Origin: Gammaproteobacteria bacterium
Lineage (GTDB): Bacteria > Pseudomonadota > Gammaproteobacteria > Pseudomonadales > Pseudohongiellaceae
Direction: 5' to 3'
NCBI GenBank assembly: GCA_021773355.1
Contig: JAJFKE010000050.1
Coordinates: forward strand, 248,001 to 312,000
DNA length: 64,000 nucleotides
Numbering within the stretch: the stretch's first letter is position 1; each line of letters starts with the position of its first letter. The notes beneath the pieces were generated by a model. That model saw only the letters and a list, made by a program, of their open reading frames with translations, had not been told where the DNA came from and made no database searches. Below are positions 52,118-61,912 of this stretch, one piece after another. The position numbers and the translations under genes are program-made.

Positions 52118-53449
52118 TCATTCAACTTGATTGGAGTACTTGTCACGAAATCGTTCATACAGCTGTTGTTGTGTTCCAAACAAATCGATATCACGACCCT
52201 GAATATAAGCACCCAATATTTGGCTGCTGCGCATATCCAAGGCATCTCCGCTTGAAACAAACAAGGTGGCGTCTTTTCCAACTTCTAAAGTGCCAATTCT
52301 GTCGTCAATGCCGAGAATTTCTGCATTGTTCTTGGTGATTAGCATTAGCGCGGTTTCTTGATCAAGGCCATAGGCGGCCGCAGTGCCCGCCAGAAACGGA
52401 AGATTGCGTTGTCTTTGAATCATGCCGGTGTTGCCGCCACTTAGTCCGATCTTAAGGCCTGCCTCGGTCAAAAGAAATGGCATCTTGTAAGGCTCATCGA
52501 CGTCGTGCCAGGCCATGTCCGGCAGGTTATGTACCGCCTCATAAATAATCGGAATGTCTTCGGCTAGAAGTAAGTCCTTTACCATCAAGGCTTCCCTACC
52601 ACCCACTAGAACCACACCGGCTATAGGATAACTACGTGCGAAGCGTACCGCGCTAATAATTTCTTTTGCCTCATCTGCATGCAGATAAAGCTTCGCAGAA
52701 CCGTTAAATAGTGGCTGCATGGCCTGTAAATTTAGATTTAGACGTTCTCCGGTATATGACTGCGCACTTTGAAAAAGAGAATGTAGTACCTGGACCGCAC
52801 CGGCGTATTCTGGATTATCGATTGTCTCGAACTCGAATGTGTCCGGGTTTCTGCGGCGGGATTTCATGGCCGGCCAATTCAAGTGCATGCCTTCGTCCGA
52901 GCGCAGGGCTGCATCCTCCCAATTCCAGCCATCCAATTTCATCAAACTAGATGAACCAGCGATCAATCCTCCCTGCGGTGTCACTTGCGCCGTGAGAATA
53001 CCGTTAAACCTATGGGTAGAGATAATTTCCGAATCGGTGTTGTACGCTATGGCCGAACGAACACTGGCATTAATATCTCCTTCTTCAACATTATCCTGGG
53101 TTGCTCTACTTGCGCCCACTTCATTCAAGCCCAAGGTAGTGTTGGGCAACACGAAACCCGGATAGACATGCTGGCCTTGCAGGTCAATAACTTGATGATT
53201 TCGTAAATCGATATTGTCACCGGCAGAACCAATTGCCGTTATAACACCTTCATCGAAGGTGATTATTCCGTCGGCAATCACTTCACCGTTACCAACATGG
53301 ATAATTGCACCGGTAATGGCTATTGGACCAGACTGGTCTGCTGCTGGCAGTGGCACAATGGCGCTACTAATAGAGAACAGGGAGATTGCGTAGCAGATGA
53401 AGAATGATAGGACTAGACGCATACAATTGGAGGAAGCCTGAGTATTCAT
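52118..53449 (-). CDS. Exported amidohydrolase-like protein lacking metal ligands
   Basis: This 443-residue secreted protein has the amidohydrolase fold, with the beta-sandwich start AITGAIIHVGNGEVIADG and end IGTLEVGKDATLFVSSGD. The metal-binding HxH expected after PGF is absent: the sequence reads YPGFVLPNTTLGLNE. It may be a non-catalytic partner of the larger protein just upstream. The ATG at 53449 follows GGAGGAGAAC, one base after the upstream stop, so the two are translationally coupled. A longer frame opening at 53545 lies within that gene and is unlikely. Confidence 0.78.
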   Translation of the reverse strand: MNTQASSNCMRLVLSFFICYAISLFSISSAIVPLPAADQSGPIAITGAIIHVGNGEVIADGIITFDEGVITAIGSAGDNIDLRNHQVIDLQGQHVYPGFVLPNTTLGLNEVGASRATQDNVEEGDINASVRSAIAYNTDSEIISTHRFNGILTAQVTPQGGLIAGSSSLMKLDGWNWEDAALRSDEGMHLNWPAMKSRRRNPDTFEFETIDNPEYAGAVQVLHSLFQSAQSYTGERLNLNLQAMQPLFNGSAKLYLHADEAKEIISAVRFARSYPIAGVVLVGGREALMVKDLLLAEDIPIIYEAVHNLPDMAWHDVDEPYKMPFLLTEAGLKIGLSGGNTGMIQRQRNLPFLAGTAAAYGLDQETALMLITKNNAEILGIDDRIGTLEVGKDATLFVSSGDALDMRSSQILGAYIQGRDIDLFGTQQQLYERFRDKYSNQVE

Positions 53450-53450
53450 A

Positions 53451-56384
53451 TTAGTTCTCCTCCCCGGCATTGCCGATGGCCGCAATGATTCTGGCCCGTT
53501 CACTAGCGATTTGCTTTCGCATCTCAATATCTTGTTGACGATCATAATAGGGGGTTCCCTCTATCCAGGTTGTCTCGGCAACTGCATAAATGGATAGCGG
53601 ATGATCCGACCAAAGTACAAGATCGGCATCTTTGCCTTCCCGTATACTGCCCATACGATCATCAAGATGTAGTAATATCGCCGGATTTATAGTCACCTGT
53701 TTGAATGCATCGATCTCATTCATACCGCCATATTTTACTGACTTAGCAGCCTCCTGATTTAGCCTGCGCGACATTTCGGCGTCGTCTGAGTTAATGGCGG
53801 TAACCACACCAGCCTGATGCATCAGAGCGGCATTATAGGGAATCGCCTGAAACGCCTCCCACTTATAACCCCACCAGTCAGCAAAGGTTGAACCACCGGC
53901 ACCATGCAATGCCATCTTGTCAGCAACCTTGTAACCTTCCAATATATGAGTGAAGGTATTGATATTAAAATCGAAACTATCGGCTACGTTCATCAACATA
54001 TTTATTTCTGACTGAACATAGGAATGGCTAGTTACATAACGTTCGCTATTCAGTATCTCCAGCATGGTCTCGTGCACAAGATCTCTTCTCGGAGTTGTTC
54101 TATTGCGCCGTTGCGATCTAGATAGATTGTTATATTCATTCCAGCGTTTCTCGTATTCTCTGGCTTCCGAAAAAGCATTGACGAATACCTGTTCAACTCC
54201 CATTCGAGTTTGTGGATAGCGAATCGACTCGTCGTTGCGGCTACGCTTAACATTTTCTCCCAGAGCAAACTTTATAAACTCGTCGGCATCGGCAATCAGC
54301 AGTTCCTCGGGCGGCAAACCCCAACGCATTTTAATAATCGCCGACTGTCCACCGATAGGGTTTGCTGATCCATGTAACAACTGCGCGGCAGTAACTCCAC
54401 CGGCCAGGTTTCGATAAATATTTATACTTTCTGAATCCACCACATCTTTCATTCGCACCATGCTGGAATTCGTCATGGTCTCGTTGATATTGAAAAGTGC
54501 AATATGTGAATGCTCATCAATAATGCCTGGAGTAAGGTGTTTGCCCCTACCATCGATTTCAACTACACCATTCGCCGACAACTCGTCACCTAGTTCAGCA
54601 ATCTTGCCATCCCTAACCAACACATCGGTGACTAGTGTTCCCTCCGCCTCGTTGGTCCAGACAGTCGCACCTTTTATTAGTAAATCCTGTTGCTCAGGAA
54701 GCTCATCGCGTCCATAGGCAATGAAAGGCAAGCTGATTGGCCCAGGCAAGACAGGAGTAATTGAATCAGGTTCTTCAACCTCGTTAGCGTCCGTGGCATC
54801 AGCGTTTCGACGGAGTACCCAACTAATCAGCTCTCCGCTAGCCGAACGCCCATTGCCACGCCAGCCATTGTCCACAGGCCAGCCGTTAAGCCGACTTCGA
54901 TTAGCAGATGCATCACTCACAAAACTCAATGTTATCAAGTCATCGGAAAGCTCTATATTCACCGGTCTGGTTTCACCGTCATCGATCAATAATTTCGCGT
55001 CGGGACCGCTAGCATCGAAACTAAGATCAAGTTCGTAAGAGATATCTCCGATTAGCAACTGGTAACTACCACCGCGACCATCAAAGTCTGATGCCAGCAC
55101 ATGTCTTTCGCCTCGAATCCAGTTTTCCAACAACAGCGAATCTTCTGCAAATAAGTCACCAGAGCTAATCACAAAATTCGCCAGGGAATTGGGCTGCAAA
55201 TTGCCGACCAATGATTCAACGCCAAGCAGTTCAGCAGGGGTACTGGTTACGGCGGCGATTGCCTTGTCGGCAGCTAATCCGTTTTTCACGGCAGTTCTTA
55301 ATTGTTGCAGGAAGTCTTCCTGTGCATCACTGCTGGTGATAGCAAAGGGCACACCATTCTCGCTGAGCACACGCGGATTAAAGGGTGCCAGTTCCCAATG
55401 CTTTAGTTCGGCAAGCGAAATATCATTCGCGGCTATTACGTCATCTACCTCCGGGGCATCAGGAAAATCTATCGGCACGATTAGCGGCGCCTCAGTGTTT
55501 TTAAGCAGACCGGCACGCTTATAGCTGTCTCCGCTTACCTTCAATATGAATTGAGATTCGAATTCGTCTCCGACCTTGTCCGCCTTTAACGCCTGCTGCC
55601 AATTACTTACTTCCATTATCTGTGGCAATGCCTGGTTGGAAGCCCAGGCCTCAAGAGTCTCGTCGGTAAACGGTCTCGGGTTCTGTGCGGTAAACCAGGC
55701 CGCATCCAGATAAGTCTGTCGCAGCAGGGCGAAGGAACCCATAAGAGAAGATGGCATTGACTGGGTTGACGTTCCCTTTGACAAGGAATAGTGCGCCGCC
55801 GCATCGGGCACGATAATTGACTCATTGGCGCGTTCGTCGCCTAAGGTGATTAGCGCGGAAGTGCCCCTAGCGATACCGTCTGTGCGCAAACTTAGTACGG
55901 TGGAGAAACCGAGTTTACGAAACTTTTGTCTCTCCTCGGAATCTGGAACAAAGGCAGAGCTGGCCCTGAAATTGGAGCGAATAGCATCATTGACGTTTAG
56001 CGCCTGATTGGCGGAAAACAAATTTTCCGCACCGCCGCTACGTGTTTCTCGCTCTAACTGAGGCAGACCATATTGCGTATAGATATCGATGAAGCCCGGA
56101 TAGATGTATCTACCCTGTAGATCAATCTCGAAATATCCTGAGTTTGCTTGCTCCCCGCTACCGACCCGGACTACCCTACCATCACGAATTAACAGAGTTG
56201 CATCGGCAAGGAAGCTGCCATCAGCCTGATAAATATTGGCATGTGTAAATGCGAAAGCATTTTGTCTGTCGTCGGCAATGCCGTTAGGGGTTAAGTTATC
56301 TTGGGCACGGAGAGTAATACCGGAACCGAAAACTAGTAACGCTGTAACTACAGCAGGTACAATTTTTTTAATTTTTCTATTCAT
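53451..56384 (-). CDS. Large exported amidohydrolase with duplicated fold
   Basis: This 977-residue secreted protein has a signal peptide (near TLRAQDN). Two amidohydrolase-like regions are visible. The first (from about residue 45, HANIYQADGSFLADATLLIRDG) has IYPGFIDIYTQYG where active enzymes have an HxH motif, so it probably binds no metal. The second (from about residue 570) retains HLTPGIIDEHSHIALF and later THILEGYKVADKMALHGAG and AINSDDAEMSRRL, with all the expected ligands. The ATG follows GGGAGG. The next gene is another amidohydrolase-like protein without ligands. Substrate is unknown; cyclic amides and dipeptides are family-level options. Confidence 0.82.
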   Translation of the reverse strand: MNRKIKKIVPAVVTALLVFGSGITLRAQDNLTPNGIADDRQNAFAFTHANIYQADGSFLADATLLIRDGRVVRVGSGEQANSGYFEIDLQGRYIYPGFIDIYTQYGLPQLERETRSGGAENLFSANQALNVNDAIRSNFRASSAFVPDSEERQKFRKLGFSTVLSLRTDGIARGTSALITLGDERANESIIVPDAAAHYSLSKGTSTQSMPSSLMGSFALLRQTYLDAAWFTAQNPRPFTDETLEAWASNQALPQIMEVSNWQQALKADKVGDEFESQFILKVSGDSYKRAGLLKNTEAPLIVPIDFPDAPEVDDVIAANDISLAELKHWELAPFNPRVLSENGVPFAITSSDAQEDFLQQLRTAVKNGLAADKAIAAVTSTPAELLGVESLVGNLQPNSLANFVISSGDLFAEDSLLLENWIRGERHVLASDFDGRGGSYQLLIGDISYELDLSFDASGPDAKLLIDDGETRPVNIELSDDLITLSFVSDASANRSRLNGWPVDNGWRGNGRSASGELISWVLRRNADATDANEVEEPDSITPVLPGPISLPFIAYGRDELPEQQDLLIKGATVWTNEAEGTLVTDVLVRDGKIAELGDELSANGVVEIDGRGKHLTPGIIDEHSHIALFNINETMTNSSMVRMKDVVDSESINIYRNLAGGVTAAQLLHGSANPIGGQSAIIKMRWGLPPEELLIADADEFIKFALGENVKRSRNDESIRYPQTRMGVEQVFVNAFSEAREYEKRWNEYNNLSRSQRRNRTTPRRDLVHETMLEILNSERYVTSHSYVQSEINMLMNVADSFDFNINTFTHILEGYKVADKMALHGAGGSTFADWWGYKWEAFQAIPYNAALMHQAGVVTAINSDDAEMSRRLNQEAAKSVKYGGMNEIDAFKQVTINPAILLHLDDRMGSIREGKDADLVLWSDHPLSIYAVAETTWIEGTPYYDRQQDIEMRKQIASERARIIAAIGNAGEEN

Positions 56385-56575
56385 GGCTGAATGCCTCCCA
56401 TGATTCTTGCGATTACCGAGTTCGGGTCATCTTACAGTCATCTATTAGCAATTATAAGAGCAGGAGTTTTTCTGGATTTTTCTGTCCCTGCAGGTATTTG
56501 CAATTCGGGTATAATCTCAGCTCTTATGTGAATAGGGCCACCTATTCTTTCTGAATGCCCATGGGAGAATTACAA

Positions 56576-58684
56576 ATGACGTCACGTTTTAGATTTATTC
56601 TGATTGGTATTTGCTCGTTTCTGGCGGCCTGCGGCAACGAAGAAAATACTGCTGATACAACGGCGGCAATATCAAGCGAGAACAATACCACTGAAACAGA
56701 AATGACTGTTGCAAGCGTTCCCGAACTTGGGAGCTTCGGTGTCGACCTATCCCATCAAGATCCAAATACCAGGCCGGGCGATGATTTTTTCCGCTATATA
56801 AATGGCCACTGGCTAGATACCTATGAGCTGCCCGCCGATCGCAGCAACCACGGATCGTTTATCGCGCTACGGGATCGATCCGACGAGCGCGTTAGGACAA
56901 TAATTAACGATCTGACTTCCATGGAACCCGCTCCGAATTCTATGGAGCAGAAAGTCAGTGACTATTACTTGAGCTATATGGACGTGGATACACTGAATGA
57001 TCTTGGTATTAGTCCATTAATGCCAGGTTTGTCCAGACTCAGCGAAATTGATACGCAGGAAGAATTGGTTGCCGCTTTCGGCCGCTCTCGCATCGACACT
57101 ACGGCAAGCCCGATAAGCTTTGGCGTTGGAAATGATCGTAGCGACCCTGACCGTCATCAGTTAGGAGTGGCCGTGGGTGGCATAGGCCTGCCTGATCGAG
57201 ACTATTACCTGGAAGATACAGAGCAATATATAAGGGTCCGTGAAGAATATGTTGCCCATATAGAGCGACTACTGGACTTTGCAAACATTGACGACAGCGC
57301 TTCCAAAGCCTCCGCAGTGCTGGCTGTGGAGACACGAATTGCTGAATACCTATGGCCAAGAGCCGATAGGCGCAATCGCGATCTCACTTACAATCCCATG
57401 AGCTATCAGGATTTTGTGGCCGCCTATCCCGGGTTCGATTGGGACAATTATTTCAGTGCCGCCGGCATTGATAATCCCACAGATCTCAACGTGTCCTATC
57501 CAAGTGCCATGTCACCCATTATCGATCTAATTTCAGAAATACCGGTAGCGGATTGGAATAGCTACATGACTTATCATTTCATTTCCAATAACGCCAGTTT
57601 GCTCTCAGAAGAAATTGATAAGGAGAATTTTTATTTCTATTCAACGGTGTTGAATGGCGTGCCGGAACAGAGAGAACGCTGGGAACGTGGAGTAGCTCGA
57701 GTAGGCGCTCTAAATAGCCTGGGCGAAGCCGTTGGACAAATTTATGTGCAGCGGCATTTCCCAGAGGCTGCGAAACAGCAGATGGAAGAATTGGTAGAAA
57801 ATCTGCGCGCAGCTTTAGCACAGAGTATCCAAGAACTGGATTGGATGGGAGAAGACACCAAGCACGAGGCAATGCTTAAGCTTAATTCGTTCAGGCCCAA
57901 GATAGCTTACCCCGATGAATGGGAAGATCGCTCCGCCATAGAGATTACTCGCGGTGATTTATTTGCCAATGCCCAGAGTGTTCGTGAATTTAATTACGAA
58001 GACGATCTGAGACGTCTGGGTGAACCTACAAACCGGGAAGAATGGGGCATGACCCCGCAAACCGTGAACGCCTACTACAATTCTTCTTTTAACGAGATAG
58101 TGTTTCCTGCTGCCATTCTACAACCCCCGTTCTTCGATCCAGCCGCTGATATGGCCGTGAATTACGGCGGCATTGGCGCCGTCATCGGTCATGAGATGGG
58201 TCATGGTTTTGACGATCAAGGCTCCAAATCTGACTATCTGGGTGTGCAGCGGAATTGGTGGACGGAAGAAGACCGTAGCAACTTTGAACAACTGACATCC
58301 GCCTTGGCGGAACAGTACAACCAATTCGAACCTGTGCCTGGTTACTATATCGATGGCAATTTTACCCTGGGCGAGAACATAGGTGATCTTGGCGGCCTGT
58401 CTCTGGCATACCGTGCCTACAAAATGGCATTGGGTGGAGAAGAAGCCCCGATCATTGACGGTCTCACGGGCGACCAAAGATTCTTCCTGGCTTTTGGCCA
58501 GATTTGGCAAACAAAAATTCGTGATGACGCATTGATTCAACGCTTAACGTCGGATCCCCATTCGCCTGGAGAATTCCGTGCTAATGGCATAGTTAGAAAT
58601 AATGATCAGTGGTATGAGGCCTTTGACGTCCAGCCCGAAGATGCCCTGTATCTTCCGCCGGAACAACGTATTCAGATTTGGTAG
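56576..58684 (+). CDS. M13-family zinc endopeptidase lipoprotein (PepO-like)
   Basis: This 702-residue neprilysin-type metallopeptidase has a lipobox at FLAAC (residue about 16), so it is membrane-anchored and faces the periplasm or surface. The N-terminal domain contains HQDPNTRPGDDFFRYINGHW. Substrate-binding VNAYYNSSFNEIVFPAAILQPPFF precedes the zinc site VIGHEMGHGFDDQG. The third ligand is in GENIGDLGGLS. The C-terminal tryptophan is usual for M13. GGGAGA lies 8 bases before the ATG at 56576; two earlier ATGs are less likely. The next gene, a D-aminoacylase, starts 14 bases later. Confidence 0.93.
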   Translation: MTSRFRFILIGICSFLAACGNEENTADTTAAISSENNTTETEMTVASVPELGSFGVDLSHQDPNTRPGDDFFRYINGHWLDTYELPADRSNHGSFIALRDRSDERVRTIINDLTSMEPAPNSMEQKVSDYYLSYMDVDTLNDLGISPLMPGLSRLSEIDTQEELVAAFGRSRIDTTASPISFGVGNDRSDPDRHQLGVAVGGIGLPDRDYYLEDTEQYIRVREEYVAHIERLLDFANIDDSASKASAVLAVETRIAEYLWPRADRRNRDLTYNPMSYQDFVAAYPGFDWDNYFSAAGIDNPTDLNVSYPSAMSPIIDLISEIPVADWNSYMTYHFISNNASLLSEEIDKENFYFYSTVLNGVPEQRERWERGVARVGALNSLGEAVGQIYVQRHFPEAAKQQMEELVENLRAALAQSIQELDWMGEDTKHEAMLKLNSFRPKIAYPDEWEDRSAIEITRGDLFANAQSVREFNYEDDLRRLGEPTNREEWGMTPQTVNAYYNSSFNEIVFPAAILQPPFFDPAADMAVNYGGIGAVIGHEMGHGFDDQGSKSDYLGVQRNWWTEEDRSNFEQLTSALAEQYNQFEPVPGYYIDGNFTLGENIGDLGGLSLAYRAYKMALGGEEAPIIDGLTGDQRFFLAFGQIWQTKIRDDALIQRLTSDPHSPGEFRANGIVRNNDQWYEAFDVQPEDALYLPPEQRIQIW

Positions 58685-58698
58685 CCAGGAGAGAACTG

Positions 58699-60291
58699 AT
58701 GCCAGCCAGAAAAGTATTATTCGCTCTACTGTTTCTGGCTATCGGTAACACTGCCGCCCAGGAAAATTATGATCTCATCATCAAGGGCGGCCGCATCATC
58801 GATGGCTCGGGTAATCCCTGGTACGCAGCAGATGTTGGCATACGCGGAGACAGGATTGTCACCATTGGCAATCTAGCCAATGAATCTGCCAGCCGGACAA
58901 TAGATGCCAGCGGTCTCGTCGTCAGCCCCGGCTTCATAGATCCCCATACCCATGCCATTCGAGGCATCTTCGATGTGCCTAACGCAGAAAGTTCATTACT
59001 GCAGGGTGTCACTACACTGACCGAGGGCAATGATGGCAGCTCACCCTTCCCCATCGATGAGCACTATCAAGCTATAACAGAAAAAAGAATCAGCCCTAAT
59101 TGGGCAGTGTTTGTCGGGCAGGGAACCATTCGCTCTCTGGTAATCGGCAGCGACGATCGTCCTGCCAACCCAAGCGAACTGCAACGCATGAAAGACATGG
59201 TTGCCGAAGCCATGCAACAAGGCGCGCTGGGAATTTCTACCGGCCTGTTCTATGTGCCCGGCAGCTTTACGCCAACCGAAGAAGTGGTGGAACTATCAAA
59301 AATCGCTGCAGACTATAAAGGCATCTATATCTCGCATATGCGAGAGGAAGCCGCCCAGCTATTGGATTCTGTGGAAGAAACAATTCGTATCGGAGAAGAA
59401 GCCAATATTCCTGTGCAGATTACCCATCACAAGGTGATTGGTGTGGAGAACTGGGGCGCGTCCATCGATAGTCTGCGTTTGGTAGATGAAGCCAGGGCAG
59501 GGGGGATTGATGTCACTATCGATCAGTATCCCTATACCGCATCGCAAACCGGAATTACCGCGCTGATTCCGCAGTGGGCACAGGAAGGTGGGGAAGCGCG
59601 AATGATTGCGCGTATAGACAGCCCGGAAACTCGACAGACGGTAAAGGCGGCAATCGTTGACAAGATTCTCTACGACCGCGGCGGTGGCGATCCTAAAAAT
59701 GTGTTCATATCCCGCAACCCGCGAGACCGCAGCATGGAAGGTAAGAATCTGGCACAGTTAACCGAGGAGCGTGGCCTTCGCCCCTCAGCAGAAAATGCAG
59801 CAGAGCTGGTCATGGATATCGTCAAAGCAGGCGGCGCAACTGCGGTTTATCACGCCATTGGGCCACAGGATGTAGACCGAATTATGCAACACCCGGCAAC
59901 GGCGATTGGTTCCGATGGGCCGGTTTCAGTGTTTGGAGAAGGCGCACCACATCCGCGACAATACGGTACTTTTGCACGCGTGCTTGGGCACTATGTCAGA
60001 GAGCGCGGCGTTATCACATTGGAACAGGCGGTGCGCAAAATGAGCAGCATGTCCGCGCAACGTTTAGGCATTCGAGATCGCGGCCTGTTGGTTGAAGGTT
60101 ATTTCGCCGATGTGGCAGTGTTCGATGCCGATGAGATAAAAGACATGGCGACCTTCGAGGACCCCCATCAATACGCAGTAGGCATGAAGTATGTATTGGT
60201 TAATGGTGAACTTGTGGTGGAGAACGGGCGGCATACGGGCCGTCATCCTGGAAAAATTCTCTACGGACCGGGTTACACAGGCAACCAATAG
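58699..60291 (+). CDS. Exported D-aminoacylase/N-acyl-D-amino-acid deacylase
   Basis: This 530-residue amidohydrolase has a signal peptide (near NTAAQEN). Zinc ligands are in DPHTHAIRG (HxH, near residue 83) and in later histidines such as ISHMREE and QITHHKVIG. A late Asp lies in AIGSDGPVSVFG. It matches the D-aminoacylase family, which splits N-acyl-D-amino acids or beta-lactam-like amides. GGAGAG precedes the ATG at 58699. It follows the M13 peptidase gene by 14 bases, so both may feed on peptide or peptidoglycan-type debris outside the cytoplasm (inference). Confidence 0.88.
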   Translation: MPARKVLFALLFLAIGNTAAQENYDLIIKGGRIIDGSGNPWYAADVGIRGDRIVTIGNLANESASRTIDASGLVVSPGFIDPHTHAIRGIFDVPNAESSLLQGVTTLTEGNDGSSPFPIDEHYQAITEKRISPNWAVFVGQGTIRSLVIGSDDRPANPSELQRMKDMVAEAMQQGALGISTGLFYVPGSFTPTEEVVELSKIAADYKGIYISHMREEAAQLLDSVEETIRIGEEANIPVQITHHKVIGVENWGASIDSLRLVDEARAGGIDVTIDQYPYTASQTGITALIPQWAQEGGEARMIARIDSPETRQTVKAAIVDKILYDRGGGDPKNVFISRNPRDRSMEGKNLAQLTEERGLRPSAENAAELVMDIVKAGGATAVYHAIGPQDVDRIMQHPATAIGSDGPVSVFGEGAPHPRQYGTFARVLGHYVRERGVITLEQAVRKMSSMSAQRLGIRDRGLLVEGYFADVAVFDADEIKDMATFEDPHQYAVGMKYVLVNGELVVENGRHTGRHPGKILYGPGYTGNQ

Positions 60292-60361
60292 GCGAAGAAC
60301 AAACACACAATATTTCTGAGCGGTAACCACACTAGCAACAACTCTTGCAGAGGTTCTGACT

Positions 60362-60793
60362 ATGATTAAAAGCTTTGTTACAAAAATTCTATTATTAGTA
60401 TTAATCCCTATAGCTGGCGCTGCCCAGGATATTCAGTACCAAGCCATCACCGCAGATGCACTTCGCAGCTCTCCAGCTGGGGCTGGTATTGGTTTTAAGA
60501 TTCTAGTGGACGCTGCAAATCTGGGTAGCAGCGAGACACGAATCGCCGAACTCACGTTTCCTGTTGGCTATGCTGGCCCATCACATCAGCATGACGCTAT
60601 TGAGATTTTCTATGTGCTCAGCGGAACATTTGGGCACAATGTAAACAATGTCGATGGCATTCTCGAAGCGGGTGATGTTGGCATAGTGCGTCCCGGTGAT
60701 TCCATAATTCATTCTGTTATAGGCAGCGAGCCGGCGATTGTGTTGACGATTTGGTTGCCTGGCGGTGCTACGGCGCCTTTTCACTCTCCCTAA
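60362..60793 (+). CDS. Exported cupin-domain protein
   Basis: This 143-residue protein has a signal peptide (near GAAQD) and one cupin fold. The metal-ligand motif appears as PSHQHDAIEIFYVLSGTFG, with GDVGIVRPGDSIIHSVIG completing the second cupin motif. Exported single cupins bind metals and have varied, mostly unknown, roles. It lies 70 bases after the D-aminoacylase gene. Confidence 0.85.
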   Translation: MIKSFVTKILLLVLIPIAGAAQDIQYQAITADALRSSPAGAGIGFKILVDAANLGSSETRIAELTFPVGYAGPSHQHDAIEIFYVLSGTFGHNVNNVDGILEAGDVGIVRPGDSIIHSVIGSEPAIVLTIWLPGGATAPFHSP

Positions 60794-60901
60794 ATTTTTT
60801 GAGGTTCTGCCTAGGGGCATAGAACACTTGTCGAACTGGGAATTATTTGATCAGTGATAGACTCGGAGCCAGTTAAAGCTCAGTAGTGCTTTTATCAAAA
60901 T

Positions 60902-61396
60902 CTATTTTCGAGCCCTGAGTTCCACAATATTTTGCTCGGGATCTCTGATATAGATGGAATTTCCAAAACCCTGTGCGCCATAACGCTCAGAAAACTCCGG
61001 AACTTCAATACCCTGATCCTCGAGGTAGTCACTAATCTCGGATTCTGAGACGGGTTCTATTTGTAGGCAGAAATGGTCCATGTTGTTTTCAGTTAAAGTC
61101 GGTGCGCCACCACCTGGCGCGCCAAGCTGGCTTTCCACTGCGACGATATCGATTAGGGAAGACCCTGCTCTGAGTTGTGTTAGCCCCATTTCAATAGAAG
61201 TTTCTCTTTCGATAGTACAGCCGAGAATTTTTACATAGAAATCTATCATTTCTTGTAAGTGCGTGGTTCTCAGAACTATATGATCAATACCGGCTACTTT
61301 TATCATTTGGATCAACAATTGCTTAGCATTGTGAGTGAAATGGGAAGCAGTCAATTGAATGTGGCGAGTTTCGCTATTTTTAGCGCTTTTCCCCAT
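60902..61396 (-). CDS. VOC-family (glyoxalase/dioxygenase superfamily) protein
   Basis: This 164-residue protein shows the paired beta-alpha-beta modules of the VOC superfamily: VAGIDHIVLRTTHLQEMIDFYVKILG with a metal His, DHFCLQIEPV, and YIRDPEQNIVELRARK with the terminal Glu ligand. The substrate cannot be deduced. GCGAGG lies just before the ATG at 61396. A shorter start at 61306 (MIKVAGIDH) would match family members more closely but has no ribosome-binding site. Confidence 0.82.
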   Translation of the reverse strand: MGKSAKNSETRHIQLTASHFTHNAKQLLIQMIKVAGIDHIVLRTTHLQEMIDFYVKILGCTIERETSIEMGLTQLRAGSSLIDIVAVESQLGAPGGGAPTLTENNMDHFCLQIEPVSESEISDYLEDQGIEVPEFSERYGAQGFGNSIYIRDPEQNIVELRARK

Positions 61397-61536
61397 TTTC
61401 CTCGCTCTACAACTTCTCTATCTTATTGAATTTCATACCTTTATGCAATTGGCACAGAATTCGCACTTAATTAGAAGCTAAAAGCCATTAGCGAATAGTG
61501 CGGTTTTCAGCTAAAGAAGCGGAAACGGAGTTGAAT

Positions 61537-61809
61537 ATGAAGCTATTATCGAATTTACTAGTGATTGTATTGGTTATCATCGGTTTGGTGGCGGTGATCC
61601 CGCTGCTGTCATTTGGCTTTGCTATTCTCGGTGGTGCACTGGTTTTGGCGATATGGATACTTCCGGTTTGGATTATCGCTACTTCCGAGAAAACTACAGG
61701 CTATGAAAAAATAGCCTGGTTGTTGGCGATGTTCTGCCTCTCCTGGTTTGCCTGGGTGTTCTATTTCTTTCTGGCCCCCATCAAACCACGTCATCACTAC
61801 CATTATTAA
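61537..61809 (+). CDS. Small membrane protein (PLDc_N/superinfection-immunity-like)
   Basis: This 90-residue protein has three hydrophobic segments and the motif ATSEKTTGYEKIAWLLAMFCLSWFAWVFYFFLAP, which resembles the small PLDc_N or superinfection-immunity families. It ends in a His-Tyr tail (RHHYHY). A CGGAG site lies before the ATG at 61537; an earlier frame opens at 61498. It is followed by an ABC exporter pair 103 bases later. Function is unknown. Confidence 0.7.
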   Translation: MKLLSNLLVIVLVIIGLVAVIPLLSFGFAILGGALVLAIWILPVWIIATSEKTTGYEKIAWLLAMFCLSWFAWVFYFFLAPIKPRHHYHY

Positions 61810-61912
61810 TAAGCCGTAGCTACTATCCCGCTCAGGACACCATTGTCACAAGTGTGCTTCTAATGTCGCTTAGTTCAGGTATTATACTGAGCAGCACTAG
61901 CAGGACGACTGA

